From an uncultured Eggerthellaceae bacterium (GTDB lineage Bacteria; Actinomycetota; Coriobacteriia; Coriobacteriales; Eggerthellaceae), in the NCBI GenBank assembly GCA_958452575.1, contig CAUDUM010000001.1, positions 372,001-436,000 of the forward strand: DNA of 64,000 bases, given 5' to 3'. How positions within the stretch are numbered: position 1 is the first letter of the stretch; the number at the start of each line of letters is the position of its first letter. The notes beneath the pieces were generated by a model that did no database searches, was not told the origin of the DNA, and worked only from the letters and a program-made list of their open reading frames with translations. The position numbers and the translations under genes are program-made. Of the stretch, positions 9,400 through 18,279 are shown piece by piece.

Positions 9400-10827
9400 C
9401 TACGCCATCCCCAACCATATCTGGAACTTGGGGATATAGCCCATCACGAAGATGATCACCATGAGCACGGGGATGCCGTATTTGATCCACACATAGGACC
9501 ACGAGGCGAACTTGATCCCCTTGCCCTGATCAGCCTCGGCAAGGAAGTTCTTCCAACCCCAACCGTAGCGGCTCGTGCAGAAGATCACATAGAACAAACC
9601 GCCCAGCGGCAGGACGTTGTTGGAGACGATGAAGTCCTCGAGGCTCTGGATGTCGCCGATGCCGGGCACCTGAAAGCCCGACCACAGGTTGAACCCGAGA
9701 ATGCACGGCACGGAGAGCACGATGATGAGCACACCGCTGATGACCACCGAGCGCATGCGCGAGATGCCCCACTCGTCCATAGCGAAAGCAATGATGTTCT
9801 CGAACACGCCGATGACGGTGGACAACGCCGCGAACACCATGAAGATGAAGAAGAGCGCGCCCCACAGCTGGCCCAACCACATCTGGTTGAACACACCGGG
9901 CAAAGTGACGAACACCAGGTTGGGACCCGAATCGGGGCTCACACCCAAAGCGAAGCACGCGGGGAAGATCACCAAGCCCGCCAACAACGATACCATCGTG
10001 GACAACCCAGCCACGCTGGCCGCCTCGCCGGTGAGCCGACGATCGCGGTCGATATAGCTGCCGAAGATGGCCATGCCCGACGCGCCGATCGAAAGCGTGA
10101 AGAACGCCTGGCCCATTGCAGCGTACACCGCATCGCCGAAGCCGTTCTCGATCATCTTGCCGAAGTCGGGCATCAGGTAGAACTTTAACCCCTCGCCCGC
10201 TCCCGGCAGCAGAACCGAGTTGATAGCCAGGATGATGATAGCCACGAACAAAGCAGCCATCATAACCTTGGTGATGCGCTCAACGCCCTTTTGCAAGCCC
10301 ATGCCGCAGATTGCGAAACCGACCACGCAGATCAGCGCCATCCAGCCGAACATCTGCAGCGGATCGGCCTGCAGCGCGCTGAACACGCCGGCCACCTCAT
10401 CGGAGCCCAGGCCGTTGAACTCGCCCGCGGCGGTCTTGAACGCATAGGCGACCATCCAGCCGGCGACGGTCGTGTAGAACATCATCAAGATGATGTTGCC
10501 CGCCAGAGCGAACCATTTGTAGTAGTGCCATTTGGTGCCCTTGGGCTCCAAGATGTTGAAACTGCGCGCGCAGCTCTTCTGGCTGGCGCGGCCGACCGCG
10601 AACTCCATGACCAGGATCGGCAGGCCCAGGATCACGAGGAACAGCAGGTACAGAAGCACGAACGCGGCACCGCCGTACTCGCCGGTGACATACGGGAAAC
10701 GCCAGACATTGCCCAGGCCGATGGCGCAGCCCGCGGAGATAAGGATGAAGCCGATGCGCGTGGCGAACTTCTCGCGCGGTTGACCCGCTTGGTTGCCCGC
10801 TGCGGACGTGTTGCTGCTATCGTTCAA
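9400..10827 (-). CDS. Neurotransmitter:sodium symporter (NSS/SNF) family transporter
   Basis: A 475-aa integral membrane protein of the LeuT-fold family that imports amino acids or related compounds with Na+. The diagnostic first helix GLGNVWRFPYVTGEYGG (sodium and substrate site) is intact, and about 11-12 hydrophobic segments follow to the C-terminus. I chose the TTG at 10827 because GAGGGAG lies six bases upstream; an alternative TTG 12 codons earlier has no ribosome site. The gene is monocistronic: metK lies downstream behind its own riboswitch and an unrelated island gene lies upstream. The substrate cannot be told from the sequence. Confidence 0.92.
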   Translation of the reverse strand: MNDSSNTSAAGNQAGQPREKFATRIGFILISAGCAIGLGNVWRFPYVTGEYGGAAFVLLYLLFLVILGLPILVMEFAVGRASQKSCARSFNILEPKGTKWHYYKWFALAGNIILMMFYTTVAGWMVAYAFKTAAGEFNGLGSDEVAGVFSALQADPLQMFGWMALICVVGFAICGMGLQKGVERITKVMMAALFVAIIILAINSVLLPGAGEGLKFYLMPDFGKMIENGFGDAVYAAMGQAFFTLSIGASGMAIFGSYIDRDRRLTGEAASVAGLSTMVSLLAGLVIFPACFALGVSPDSGPNLVFVTLPGVFNQMWLGQLWGALFFIFMVFAALSTVIGVFENIIAFAMDEWGISRMRSVVISGVLIIVLSVPCILGFNLWSGFQVPGIGDIQSLEDFIVSNNVLPLGGLFYVIFCTSRYGWGWKNFLAEADQGKGIKFASWSYVWIKYGIPVLMVIIFVMGYIPKFQIWLGMA

Positions 10828-11031
10828 GGAAATCTCCCTCGATGTGAAATAGACGGGTGACAATTCTCAATCTACGGAGATGCGAAAAATCACCCGCCCC
10901 ATTTTCACATCACGCACGTCTGGCTGAGCGCCGAAGACGCAAGGTGACATTATAGGCCAGTTGAACGCGAAGAAAACCCCGAGATGCTCAGGCCGTATTC
11001 GCATTAATCAAGTACGCGAGACGGGCTAACC

Positions 11032-12702
11032 TCAACGTACATCCCATCCTTGCGTACGCGCAAAGTCACGCGCTTCGAAATACTCCTTATTAGACAGTTG
11101 CCCTCCAGACAATCTATGCCAACTGTCGGCGGGCATCTTTAATCCAATATCGAGCAGGGCTTTTGCCGAGCTTGCCCCGCCTTCCTCCAACGCGTACCAC
11201 AAGGCGAGCGCTTGATCTGCCTTTCCGCCAACAGGGAATCCGGATTTGCGCACCTTCCGAAGCAGATTTGTATCGCGTGGCCATTCAAACACGACATCAT
11301 AGAACCGAACGCCGAAAGAATGGAGCACTGATCCGCTCATTGAGCGATAGCGCTTTGTCGTTTCATATGCATGGGTCAACTTCTTGAGCTCGGGCATCTT
11401 GCAACCAAGATCACAAAGCGTAGTGAGAATATAGTGCGCGCGATCCTTCACTTTCAGCGCTTCGTCATCCCATTGCTGCTTGAACGTGTCGTAATGAGTC
11501 TTTCTGCTCTTTGAATAGTAGGACTTCAACGACTTTACAATATCGGACACGAAACAACCCTCAAGTTTCACCGGATGCTTCTCGGGTAAATCGATTCTTT
11601 TTACAGCAGTGGCAAAATCGAAATCATGGGATAGCAAAAAATCAAATAACTCGCGATCGAGATTCTTGGCACAATTCACCCAGATGTCGATATCCCATCT
11701 GCCTCCTGGGAAACCCGTGCCGATATTACCAAGCATCCTTTCGGCGGAATCGAAATCATGCTTTGCAAGCAGGTCGGCAAACGACTTAGCCGTCTTGTTG
11801 TTCCACTTTGTCGCATCCGCCACAGCCTCTTGCGCTTTGGGCTTAGGCGCTGGACGGTCTTTCTCCTCATAAAACGCATCGTAAAGAAGCGTACCCTCGA
11901 CATCCTTTGCCTTGATGCCTTTTATCGTCTCGGGACGGTTGTCGCGAAGCCAGCGGTACGCATCGGCATTCCAACTTGCAAGCAGCTCTTTGCGCACCGA
12001 GATCTTCTTCAGATCAAGGTCATCGAGACTCCAACGGCGTGTTTTAAGGAAGATATCGCGAACCGGTCCGGACAGATGGAAAAACGCACGTTGAAGGGAT
12101 CTGTCATCCCGCTCGTCAAGAAATCGAGTATACATAATGCCCGGCATTTGAATTCGGAACACTGCTCCGCGCTCCGCAAGCATCCCGAACACCTCGGCAT
12201 CTTCTTCGTACCACAGCCAACTTCCTTCACCATGCGAGTAACACAGCTCGCTGTTGATTCCGGAGTTCAACGGGATGCAGGGGATGCGCAGAACCATTCC
12301 TGCGCGGCCATCGATCCGATCGAGAACGCTTTTGAAACTTGCCGCCCATCCGCCCTCGGGACGATGTCTGCGCAAAATCGCCCCACGCAAAGAGCTTTGC
12401 TTGAGAGGGCGAAGAAGTTTAAGCGCATCTATCAGATCGCAACCCTCGATCGCGCGATATCGATCGTCCCGCTTGAACAAGGGATCAAAGTCGAAACTCA
12501 CGTAGTAAACGGCCATGCAGAGCAGAAGCTTGCGATCGTTGTCAAGCATGTCAAAATCGGCAATGCCGTAGGAAGGCCAGTTCGCTTTGCGGAAGTTGAA
12601 TCTACCCCACGGCATCGAGGGGTCCAACTCAAAGTCTTGAGAAGCAACGTCGCGATTTTGAAGATCGTCCGTTTGATGGGTGCGGTTTGCTGAATGAGAC
12701 AT
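11032..12702 (-). CDS. Hypothetical 556-aa protein, intact copy of a duplicated island family
   Basis: Not recognised. The ATG at 12702 has TAGGAGT upstream. The N-terminal 250 residues contain distinctive blocks (GIADFDMLDNDRKLLLCMA, RIPCIPLNSGIN, WYEEDAEVFGMLAERG, RRWSLDDLDL) shared with a broken copy at 17240-18175. The C-terminal half (from about residue 290) is predicted helical, with segments such as DFDSAERMLGN and RELFDFLLSHDFDF that resemble degenerate ankyrin-type helix pairs. No signal peptide, membrane segment or catalytic motif is visible. The gene lies 48 bp behind a 61-aa ORF, and both belong to one cassette because the broken copy also includes a relic of the small gene. Confidence 0.7.
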   Translation of the reverse strand: MSHSANRTHQTDDLQNRDVASQDFELDPSMPWGRFNFRKANWPSYGIADFDMLDNDRKLLLCMAVYYVSFDFDPLFKRDDRYRAIEGCDLIDALKLLRPLKQSSLRGAILRRHRPEGGWAASFKSVLDRIDGRAGMVLRIPCIPLNSGINSELCYSHGEGSWLWYEEDAEVFGMLAERGAVFRIQMPGIMYTRFLDERDDRSLQRAFFHLSGPVRDIFLKTRRWSLDDLDLKKISVRKELLASWNADAYRWLRDNRPETIKGIKAKDVEGTLLYDAFYEEKDRPAPKPKAQEAVADATKWNNKTAKSFADLLAKHDFDSAERMLGNIGTGFPGGRWDIDIWVNCAKNLDRELFDFLLSHDFDFATAVKRIDLPEKHPVKLEGCFVSDIVKSLKSYYSKSRKTHYDTFKQQWDDEALKVKDRAHYILTTLCDLGCKMPELKKLTHAYETTKRYRSMSGSVLHSFGVRFYDVVFEWPRDTNLLRKVRKSGFPVGGKADQALALWYALEEGGASSAKALLDIGLKMPADSWHRLSGGQLSNKEYFEARDFARTQGWDVR

Positions 12703-12750
12703 TATATGACTCCTACCTGCGTGTTTATCGCTCTTCCTGGCTGTGTTAAA

Positions 12751-12936
12751 TCAATCCTCGATGTCGAATTTTCGCAGATCGACACCGAGTTCTTCAGCCT
12801 TTCGGCAAAGCTCCTCGCCGGACATGCGCTCGATATCAGCAACATCCAGGAGTGCGGCGGGAAAGCCGCTGAACACGGCCGTGCCGCAGTAGTCTTCTAA
12901 GTAGTCGCGCAATTCGTCAACGTCGATCAAGGTCAT
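12751..12936 (-). CDS. Small 61-aa hypothetical protein paired with the 556-aa gene
   Basis: Starts MTLIDVDELRDYLEDYCG and is acidic and helical. The ATG at 12936 has AAGGA at a good distance; the frame is open 8 codons further without a ribosome site. It is probably a real gene because a relic with the same central motif (CGTALFGAFPSVLLDVAD versus CGTAVFSGFPAALLDVAD here) occurs next to the broken 556-aa paralogue at 17.2-17.4 kb. It immediately precedes the 556-aa gene. A small partner, adaptor or antitoxin-like role is possible, but nothing in the sequence proves it. Confidence 0.6.
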   Translation of the reverse strand: MTLIDVDELRDYLEDYCGTAVFSGFPAALLDVADIERMSGEELCRKAEELGVDLRKFDIED

Positions 12937-13049
12937 GATCTCATCCTTCTCTAAAAACAATCAAACGAACAGGGGCCTTATGTAAGTGCCGCGCTCAATT
13001 TGCCATGGCGTCTTCAGTCAACACGTTAGGCATCCGGAGCAGGCAAAGA

Positions 13050-15554
13050 TTATGCCGGCCGATAGAGAGTCTGGCCTCTCTTATTCTCTTGAGTTCTACC
13101 GCATACTTTAACCAGCCCCCAATCAACAGCTGTTTGCATGCATTCAACCGCCACTTTCTGTGAAATAACCCCCGGAACGTGCTCTGCAAGCCACTCTGCA
13201 GTCACCGGATTGCCGTACTCGTTCATATATTCAAGCGAGCGAAGTGCACCTTTCAATCTTTCCGATGAATAACCTTGCTCATCCAAGATCTTCTCCATGC
13301 GAACTCTCTGATCTTTGATTGCTGACTCAATTTTTGCTATCTTCGCCCTATATTCGTCAATCTCTTTCTCGATTTCAGGTATTTTTTGATCAAGCTCTCG
13401 TTTCTCCGAGAAAGCAAACAACCCTAGAGATTCTCTTCTTGCTTTTGAATTTCGGAGCTCATCAGAAAGGGCATTGGCCTCTACCCTTAACTTTTCAAGT
13501 TCTTTCTTTTGGTCAGTGCAATCAAACTCCGCTAGCAGTTGTTTCAAACGCGCGCGATTATCCTTTTTCTTCTGGACTTCTTCTTTTCCAGCTTCTTTTT
13601 TTGGACGAGCGAAACTTTCTGCTTTACATCCATCCTCAAACACTTCAGACTTCTTAACGCTGACGTGCGATTCTTCTGCAATCAGCTTCTTGCACTCGTC
13701 AACATAGCCAGGTGAATAGCGTTCGATGCTCTCAGCAAGTACCCAATACTTTGAGGGAAGGGCAATATCTCCATGCGAATCTAATATCTTTTGTTGGCTA
13801 TCGCCGTCGGGTTCGAAATGCGACTCGAAACTATGGTGGAGGTATTTCACCGATTCGACCATGGCAGCGAGCTCTTCATCGGAAGCTCCCAGTTGCTTCT
13901 GCGTTTCGAGAGCGCCGAAAGCTCGCTCGCAGTGGTGAAACGCAGACTCGTTGAAAGCGGCAACATGATCCATGAGAGAGACAAAGAACTGTTCTTCAGA
14001 AGAAACGGCATCAGCTTTGAGCTTGTTTTGAGCTGCATCGGTTTCAAAGTTCCTGCTTAAGTATAGAGTGTTCGCCAACAGGGTAATCGCATTGTCGAAA
14101 TCTTGCGGAGAGCATTTCTCTTCGGTCAGCCTAAGCAAACTGCTCTGTAGGTCTGACATGCACGGGTTCGACAGCTCGATGCTACGAGCAAGATCAAGCA
14201 CTGCCGACCTGAACTCAGGTTCACGAGAAAGACCCTCTTCGTTAAAAAACGTCACACGTACGTAGTCGAAAATCTCAGCTCCAAGAGGCCTGATATAGTA
14301 TTCGAAACCGCCACCGGCATTGCCGACAAGAGACACTAGACATTTGCAGTTTTTAGCTTCAACGAGATCTTCCACATAATGGGTTGCATCTTTGGATATC
14401 GCGCTCGGAGGTACCGCTTTATGCATGACCGCCAGACGTAATTCCTCAACGAACAGCTTCTTCATATTGTCGCTAGCATCAGAATCAGACGCCATCGATG
14501 AGAATGAAGCTCCAATCAGCCTATCGCAATTTGGAATATCCTTGTCATCTGCGCTTTCGGGTATGGCAACAAAATCCCTTGTTACGGGTACCAAACCGTC
14601 TTCTTGGTAGTTTTCAATTAAGCGATACCCATCGGGGATAGCGATGGAATATAAGTCGTTACCGGCGCGAAGTCCGCAATCGAACGTCCATGCTCGTGGA
14701 TCAACGCAATGGATGGAAGGCAGTAGATCGTTTATCCTGCGACCAAGATCATCTAGGTCGATTGAACGATCCCCGTTAGTCGCACGCTCAAGATCGTCGA
14801 GGATGTCTTGCGGAAAGCCATTAGAGGCTATGCTTGCGGTCAATGCCGCCATATTTAAAACCGTCAGTATCGAGTCGCGCTCTGCGTCCTCGTCGGCGGT
14901 TTCGATTTGAACAGGAGCTGGTTCCGAATCCACCTTTCCCCCAATCGCAGGAAGGCTAGCGACATGCATCACGGTGGGATTATCTTGGCGATCTTCAACA
15001 GGTGTGTTTACGTTTCCAAAGAATTCATCAGAATCGATGTTTCGCACAGACATGAAAACGACGTCGAACGGAATACCTTGCTGCGACTTCATGAACGAAC
15101 GAAAATCCCATATAAGACGCGCCATCAAATCGAAGAAGTGCGGAATACCCATCGCCAGACGCGTGTCGTAAAGGCAAATATATTCATCTTCTTGATTCAT
15201 GGTCACCTGAAACGCCTTGCCGCACGCAGCTAGGTTAGCGAAGGTAATGCCCGTGAGGTCGCCTTCGCGTATTGCCTTCCTAACGCCTTGCGCTATGCGG
15301 TTGCGCGGAATGCGAAATGCCTCGTCTTCCTCGAGATGGGTCAGGAAGGAAACGACGAAATTCGCTGCTTCCTGAATGTCATCGAAATCCGTGAACTGGT
15401 TCACGTAATCCATGAATCCATGGATTTTCGCACCGTTCACCTGGATGCCGACGATCTTATGATGCTCGCCATCCCAAGCGATTTCGTCATCTTCGAAGAA
15501 CACCCAATCGTCGCTCAATAGCGAAAGGATAAGAGCGGGAAAATCCATGTGCAT
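13050..15554 (-). CDS. Hypothetical 834-aa protein with coiled coil and C-terminal winged helix
   Basis: Not recognised as a known family. The ATG at 15554 has AGGAGG five bases upstream. Residues 1-600 look globular and acidic without membrane segments. Residues about 660-765 are a charged coiled coil (KKELEKLRVEANALSDELR) with the element LGLFAFSEKRELDQKI. The last 60 residues resemble a winged helix (NPVTAEWLAEHVPGVISQKV, then a wing-like GRTQENKRGQTLYRP). A DNA-binding or SMC-like scaffold role is inference. Base composition is more AT-rich than the flanking core genes, which suggests horizontal acquisition. Confidence 0.65.
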   Translation of the reverse strand: MHMDFPALILSLLSDDWVFFEDDEIAWDGEHHKIVGIQVNGAKIHGFMDYVNQFTDFDDIQEAANFVVSFLTHLEEDEAFRIPRNRIAQGVRKAIREGDLTGITFANLAACGKAFQVTMNQEDEYICLYDTRLAMGIPHFFDLMARLIWDFRSFMKSQQGIPFDVVFMSVRNIDSDEFFGNVNTPVEDRQDNPTVMHVASLPAIGGKVDSEPAPVQIETADEDAERDSILTVLNMAALTASIASNGFPQDILDDLERATNGDRSIDLDDLGRRINDLLPSIHCVDPRAWTFDCGLRAGNDLYSIAIPDGYRLIENYQEDGLVPVTRDFVAIPESADDKDIPNCDRLIGASFSSMASDSDASDNMKKLFVEELRLAVMHKAVPPSAISKDATHYVEDLVEAKNCKCLVSLVGNAGGGFEYYIRPLGAEIFDYVRVTFFNEEGLSREPEFRSAVLDLARSIELSNPCMSDLQSSLLRLTEEKCSPQDFDNAITLLANTLYLSRNFETDAAQNKLKADAVSSEEQFFVSLMDHVAAFNESAFHHCERAFGALETQKQLGASDEELAAMVESVKYLHHSFESHFEPDGDSQQKILDSHGDIALPSKYWVLAESIERYSPGYVDECKKLIAEESHVSVKKSEVFEDGCKAESFARPKKEAGKEEVQKKKDNRARLKQLLAEFDCTDQKKELEKLRVEANALSDELRNSKARRESLGLFAFSEKRELDQKIPEIEKEIDEYRAKIAKIESAIKDQRVRMEKILDEQGYSSERLKGALRSLEYMNEYGNPVTAEWLAEHVPGVISQKVAVECMQTAVDWGLVKVCGRTQENKRGQTLYRPA

Positions 15555-15780
15555 AGCAGCCTCCTATCGATGGGTTCGCCAGCATTCGCGGCTTTAAGGC
15601 AACTTTACCTCAGATAATATGTTATTTGTTGTGCAACTAGTCTAGTCATACGTGTTAGATAATTGACAAGTAGGGCGTTGACCGACAAAACACCGTCGAC
15701 CTTGCCTGAATTACCCTTCAGGAACAGTGAAAAGTCCATATCGACATATTTGCCTACAACAAAACAGAAGGAGACTAAAT

Positions 15781-15978
15781 TTGGACATGATAATCGGTGC
15801 ATACTGGGTTGAATACGAGAACAACGGCGTTCGATCCATCATTGGAGAGCTTCCCGGCGATGTATGCGAACAAGCTGGCTGGAAGGGACTGAAACTAGAA
15901 AAAGCTAAGAGCCTAAGCGACCTTGCCGACATCCTCCCCTGCCCCGATCTGGAAAACGAAATTATCAAACTTCAGTAA
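15781..15978 (+). CDS. Small hypothetical protein, 65 aa
   Basis: Begins with a TTG at 15781 that has AGAAGGAGA seven bases upstream; an in-frame ATG two codons later is too far from that site. The product begins MDMIIGAYWVEYENNGVRS and ends LENEIIKLQ; it is soluble, acidic and of unknown function. It lies in the AT-rich gap between the 834-aa gene and the first Fic gene, transcribed divergently from the former. The strong ribosome site is the main support. Confidence 0.45.
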   Translation: MDMIIGAYWVEYENNGVRSIIGELPGDVCEQAGWKGLKLEKAKSLSDLADILPCPDLENEIIKLQ

Positions 15979-16002
15979 AACCTTGATTTAAAAGAGATAC
16001 GC

Positions 16003-16185
16003 TTGTGTCGCGTGTTCCACTTCTTCATCGAGTACGACGAAGTCGACTCCCATTCCTACAACTACCTTACAGGGAAATACGACGGCCCAACGGACCTCAA
16101 CATTGCTCCTTGGACGCAGTATGGCAGCGACCTGAGCTCCCTCACAGACTGGTATGACGGAGAGGATTGGGGAATAGTCGACTAA
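16003..16185 (+). CDS. Possible small protein, 60 aa
   Basis: A frame from a TTG at 16003 to 16185, 24 bp after the preceding small ORF and on the same strand. The product is acidic and aromatic-rich (FFIEYDEVDSHSYNYLTGKY ... TDWYDGEDWGIVD). The ribosome site is poor (AAAGAGATAC), so this may be a relic or a coupled second gene. No family recognised. Confidence 0.3.
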   Translation: MCRVFHFFIEYDEVDSHSYNYLTGKYDGPTDLNIAPWTQYGSDLSSLTDWYDGEDWGIVD

Positions 16186-16287
16186 AATCCTCGTCATCAA
16201 CCCCAACCAGACACAACAAAGATGTCTTACTTCGTATCGAATAACTAAACCCATGTTGAACTCTTCGAGGTAGCCTTTGCCATGGGA

Positions 16288-16293
16288 TATAAT
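16288..16293 (+). promoter_or_regulatory. -10 element of the first Fic gene
   Basis: A perfect TATAAT 35 nt upstream of the Fic start. The -35 region is poor (TTCGAG at 18 bp). The paralogue at 33187 also has a perfect TATAAT 38 nt before its start. Confidence 0.4.
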
Positions 16294-16327
16294 TCAAACA
16301 CACTTCCGACAAGAGCCTGGAGCCGCA

Positions 16328-17239
16328 ATGACCGCTGAATGCCCTAACGATTTTCCTTACGAAGTCGCATCTAACACCTCGAGCCACGAAGATCGAGCGA
16401 CATATTGGAAAGTTGCTTCAGGGCTGCAGGCGGTCGATGGCCTTACCCCCTCGCCTTACATGAAAACGGTTGTGCAGGACTACATTGTAGGCAAACGATC
16501 TGCTACAGAGATCAGCGAACTTATCAAGGTCTACTACCGCGGAAGATCGACCTCTCAGAAGATGGACTCAACCGCCACCCGCGGCAATGCCCAACATGAA
16601 GCAGACGCCGTAAGCTGCCGTGTCATTGAGATCTTGGATCGCAACGCATTCGCATTCGCGCCATTCATGTTGGATGATATCCATCGACAGCTGTTCCAAG
16701 ACCTCGACCCAAACATTTATCAGCCTGGGCAGCACAAGACCGAACAGCTAGTAAAAAGCGAGCTGATCCTCAACGGCGACAGCGTGCTCTACGCTGACTC
16801 ATCCATGATCGACCGGGCTCTTTCATTTACATTCGCAGAGGAGGAAGACTACGCATACGCTGCCGAATTCGACGACGCACAAATCGACCACCTGTCGCGT
16901 TTCGTAGCGCGCTTGTGGCAGGTTCATCCATTCTGCGAGGGAAATACGCTGACCGTCGCAGTATTCACCATTCTGTACCTGAGGCATTTAGGATTCGATG
17001 CTGACAACGATCCGTTCGAGAATCACGCTCGCTACTTCCGAGATGCCCTGGTACGCGCGAACTACCGCAACGCCAAAGCAGAAGCTCTCCCCGACCGGAC
17101 GTTCCTCAACCGCTTCTTCGAGAACCTACTTGCCGGCGGAAAGAATGAATTACGTTCCCGCGATCTCATAGTTCGAGCGCTGTACGACGACCCGACACTC
17201 CTGCGCAACGTCAAGCTGCCGAAAGCAATTAGTCATTAA
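16328..17239 (+). CDS. Fic/DOC-family protein with altered active-site motif
   Basis: A 303-aa Fic-domain protein. The start MTAECPNDF is fixed by GGAG upstream and by the matching start of the paralogue at 33187. Fic enzymes usually transfer AMP from ATP to target proteins using the motif HxFx(D/E)GNxR. Here the motif is H200-PFCEGNTL-T, so the arginine that normally binds the ATP phosphates is leucine (residue 208), and AMP transfer is doubtful. The N-terminal 70 residues (GLQAVDGLTPSPYMK) resemble the antitoxin helix fused to some Fic toxins, but a clean (S/T)xxxE(G/N) motif is not present. The C-terminus is about 50 residues shorter than in the paralogue. Confidence 0.82.
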   Translation: MTAECPNDFPYEVASNTSSHEDRATYWKVASGLQAVDGLTPSPYMKTVVQDYIVGKRSATEISELIKVYYRGRSTSQKMDSTATRGNAQHEADAVSCRVIEILDRNAFAFAPFMLDDIHRQLFQDLDPNIYQPGQHKTEQLVKSELILNGDSVLYADSSMIDRALSFTFAEEEDYAYAAEFDDAQIDHLSRFVARLWQVHPFCEGNTLTVAVFTILYLRHLGFDADNDPFENHARYFRDALVRANYRNAKAEALPDRTFLNRFFENLLAGGKNELRSRDLIVRALYDDPTLLRNVKLPKAISH

Positions 17240-18175
17240 TTATAAACTATGTAAAGCTGACGCCGACTTCTTCAGTCTTGCGAGAGGGCTCTTCGCCAAA
17301 CATGCGAAAGAGTCGGCGACATCGAGAAGCACAGAGGGGAAAGCGCCGAACAAAGCAGTGCCGCAGCAATCCATCAAATAGCTGCGAGTTAAACCCCGTA
17401 TCGACCAGCACACGGGCTGATGGTCGCGCAGCCAGCGGTACGCATCGGCATTCCAGCTCGCAAGCAGCTCCTTGCGATCGGAAACGCTCTTGAAGCCCAG
17501 GTCATCAAGAGACCACCTCCTGCTCTTCAAGAAGATGTCGCGAACCGCGCCAGGAAGATGGAAGAACGCACGATACTTCGAGTCCTCGTCGTAGATGCTG
17601 CTGGCAGAGGAGCCCGCTGCGAACTCCCAAGGAATTCTGAAAGAGGCCCCGCGTTCGGCGAGCATGCCGAAAACCTCGGCGTCCTCCTCGTACCAAAGCC
17701 ATCTGCCCTCGCCATGCGAGTAGCACAGCGCATCGTTGATTCCCGAGTTCAGTGGGATGCAGGGGATGCGCAGGATCATGCCGCAGCGTCCCTCTATACG
17801 ATCAAGGACTCGCTTGAAGCAGGATGCTCATCCCCCTTCGGGCGCCTTGGCACGCAGGATCGACCCTCCCAACGCGGTTTCCTCTATCGGTTGGACCAGC
17901 TTGACCGCATCCTTCAAATCGAGCCCGTCGATCGCCGCTTGACGATCGCCTCGTTTGAACAAAGGATCGAAGTCGAAATCGGTGCAGTACGCCGCCATGC
18001 ACAGGAGCAGCTTGCGATCGTCATCAAGCATGTCGAAATCCGCGATGCCATAGGAAGTCCAGTCGATAGCGCGGGAATCGACGGCACCCCACGGTGCGGC
18101 AGGGTCGAGCTCGAAGCCGCAAGTCGAGCGGTTGTCGACTGCCGCCGCATTAACCTCTGCATTAAGCTTCGACAT
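17240..18175 (-). pseudogene. Broken paralogue of the 556-aa island gene (in-frame TGA, 3' end replaced)
   Basis: A single frame from the ATG at 18175 (GAGGAGG upstream) aligns with the intact gene at 11032-12702 over its first 250 residues. A TGA at 17830-17828 sits exactly where the intact copy has tryptophan (APEGG-W-AASF versus APEGG-stop-ASCF), and homology continues in the same frame (FKRVLDRIEGR, RIPCIPLNSGIN). After RWLRDHQPV near 17415 the similarity ends and the frame runs into a relic of the 61-aa gene. The remaining 300 codons of the large gene are missing. This is a nonsense-mutated, deletion-fused pseudogene. Confidence 0.8.
17247..17400 (-). pseudogene. Relic of the 61-aa small gene
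   Basis: The string RSYLMDCCGTALFGAFPSVL followed by LDVAD matches the central part of the intact small protein. After LDVADS a one-base loss shifts the frame: MFGEEPSRKTEEVGVSFT appears in the next frame and matches MSGEELCRKAEELGVDL of the intact copy. It has no start codon of its own and is joined to the truncated 556-aa paralogue. Confidence 0.7.
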
Positions 18176-18279
18176 AAATCACAACCTCCTCTAGTCGGGA
18201 ACCGCAGATCCCCACGAGCCGGAACCGCAGTCAAACTGGCAATCATCCAACTTCCGATAACGCGGCAAACAGGAATCCG

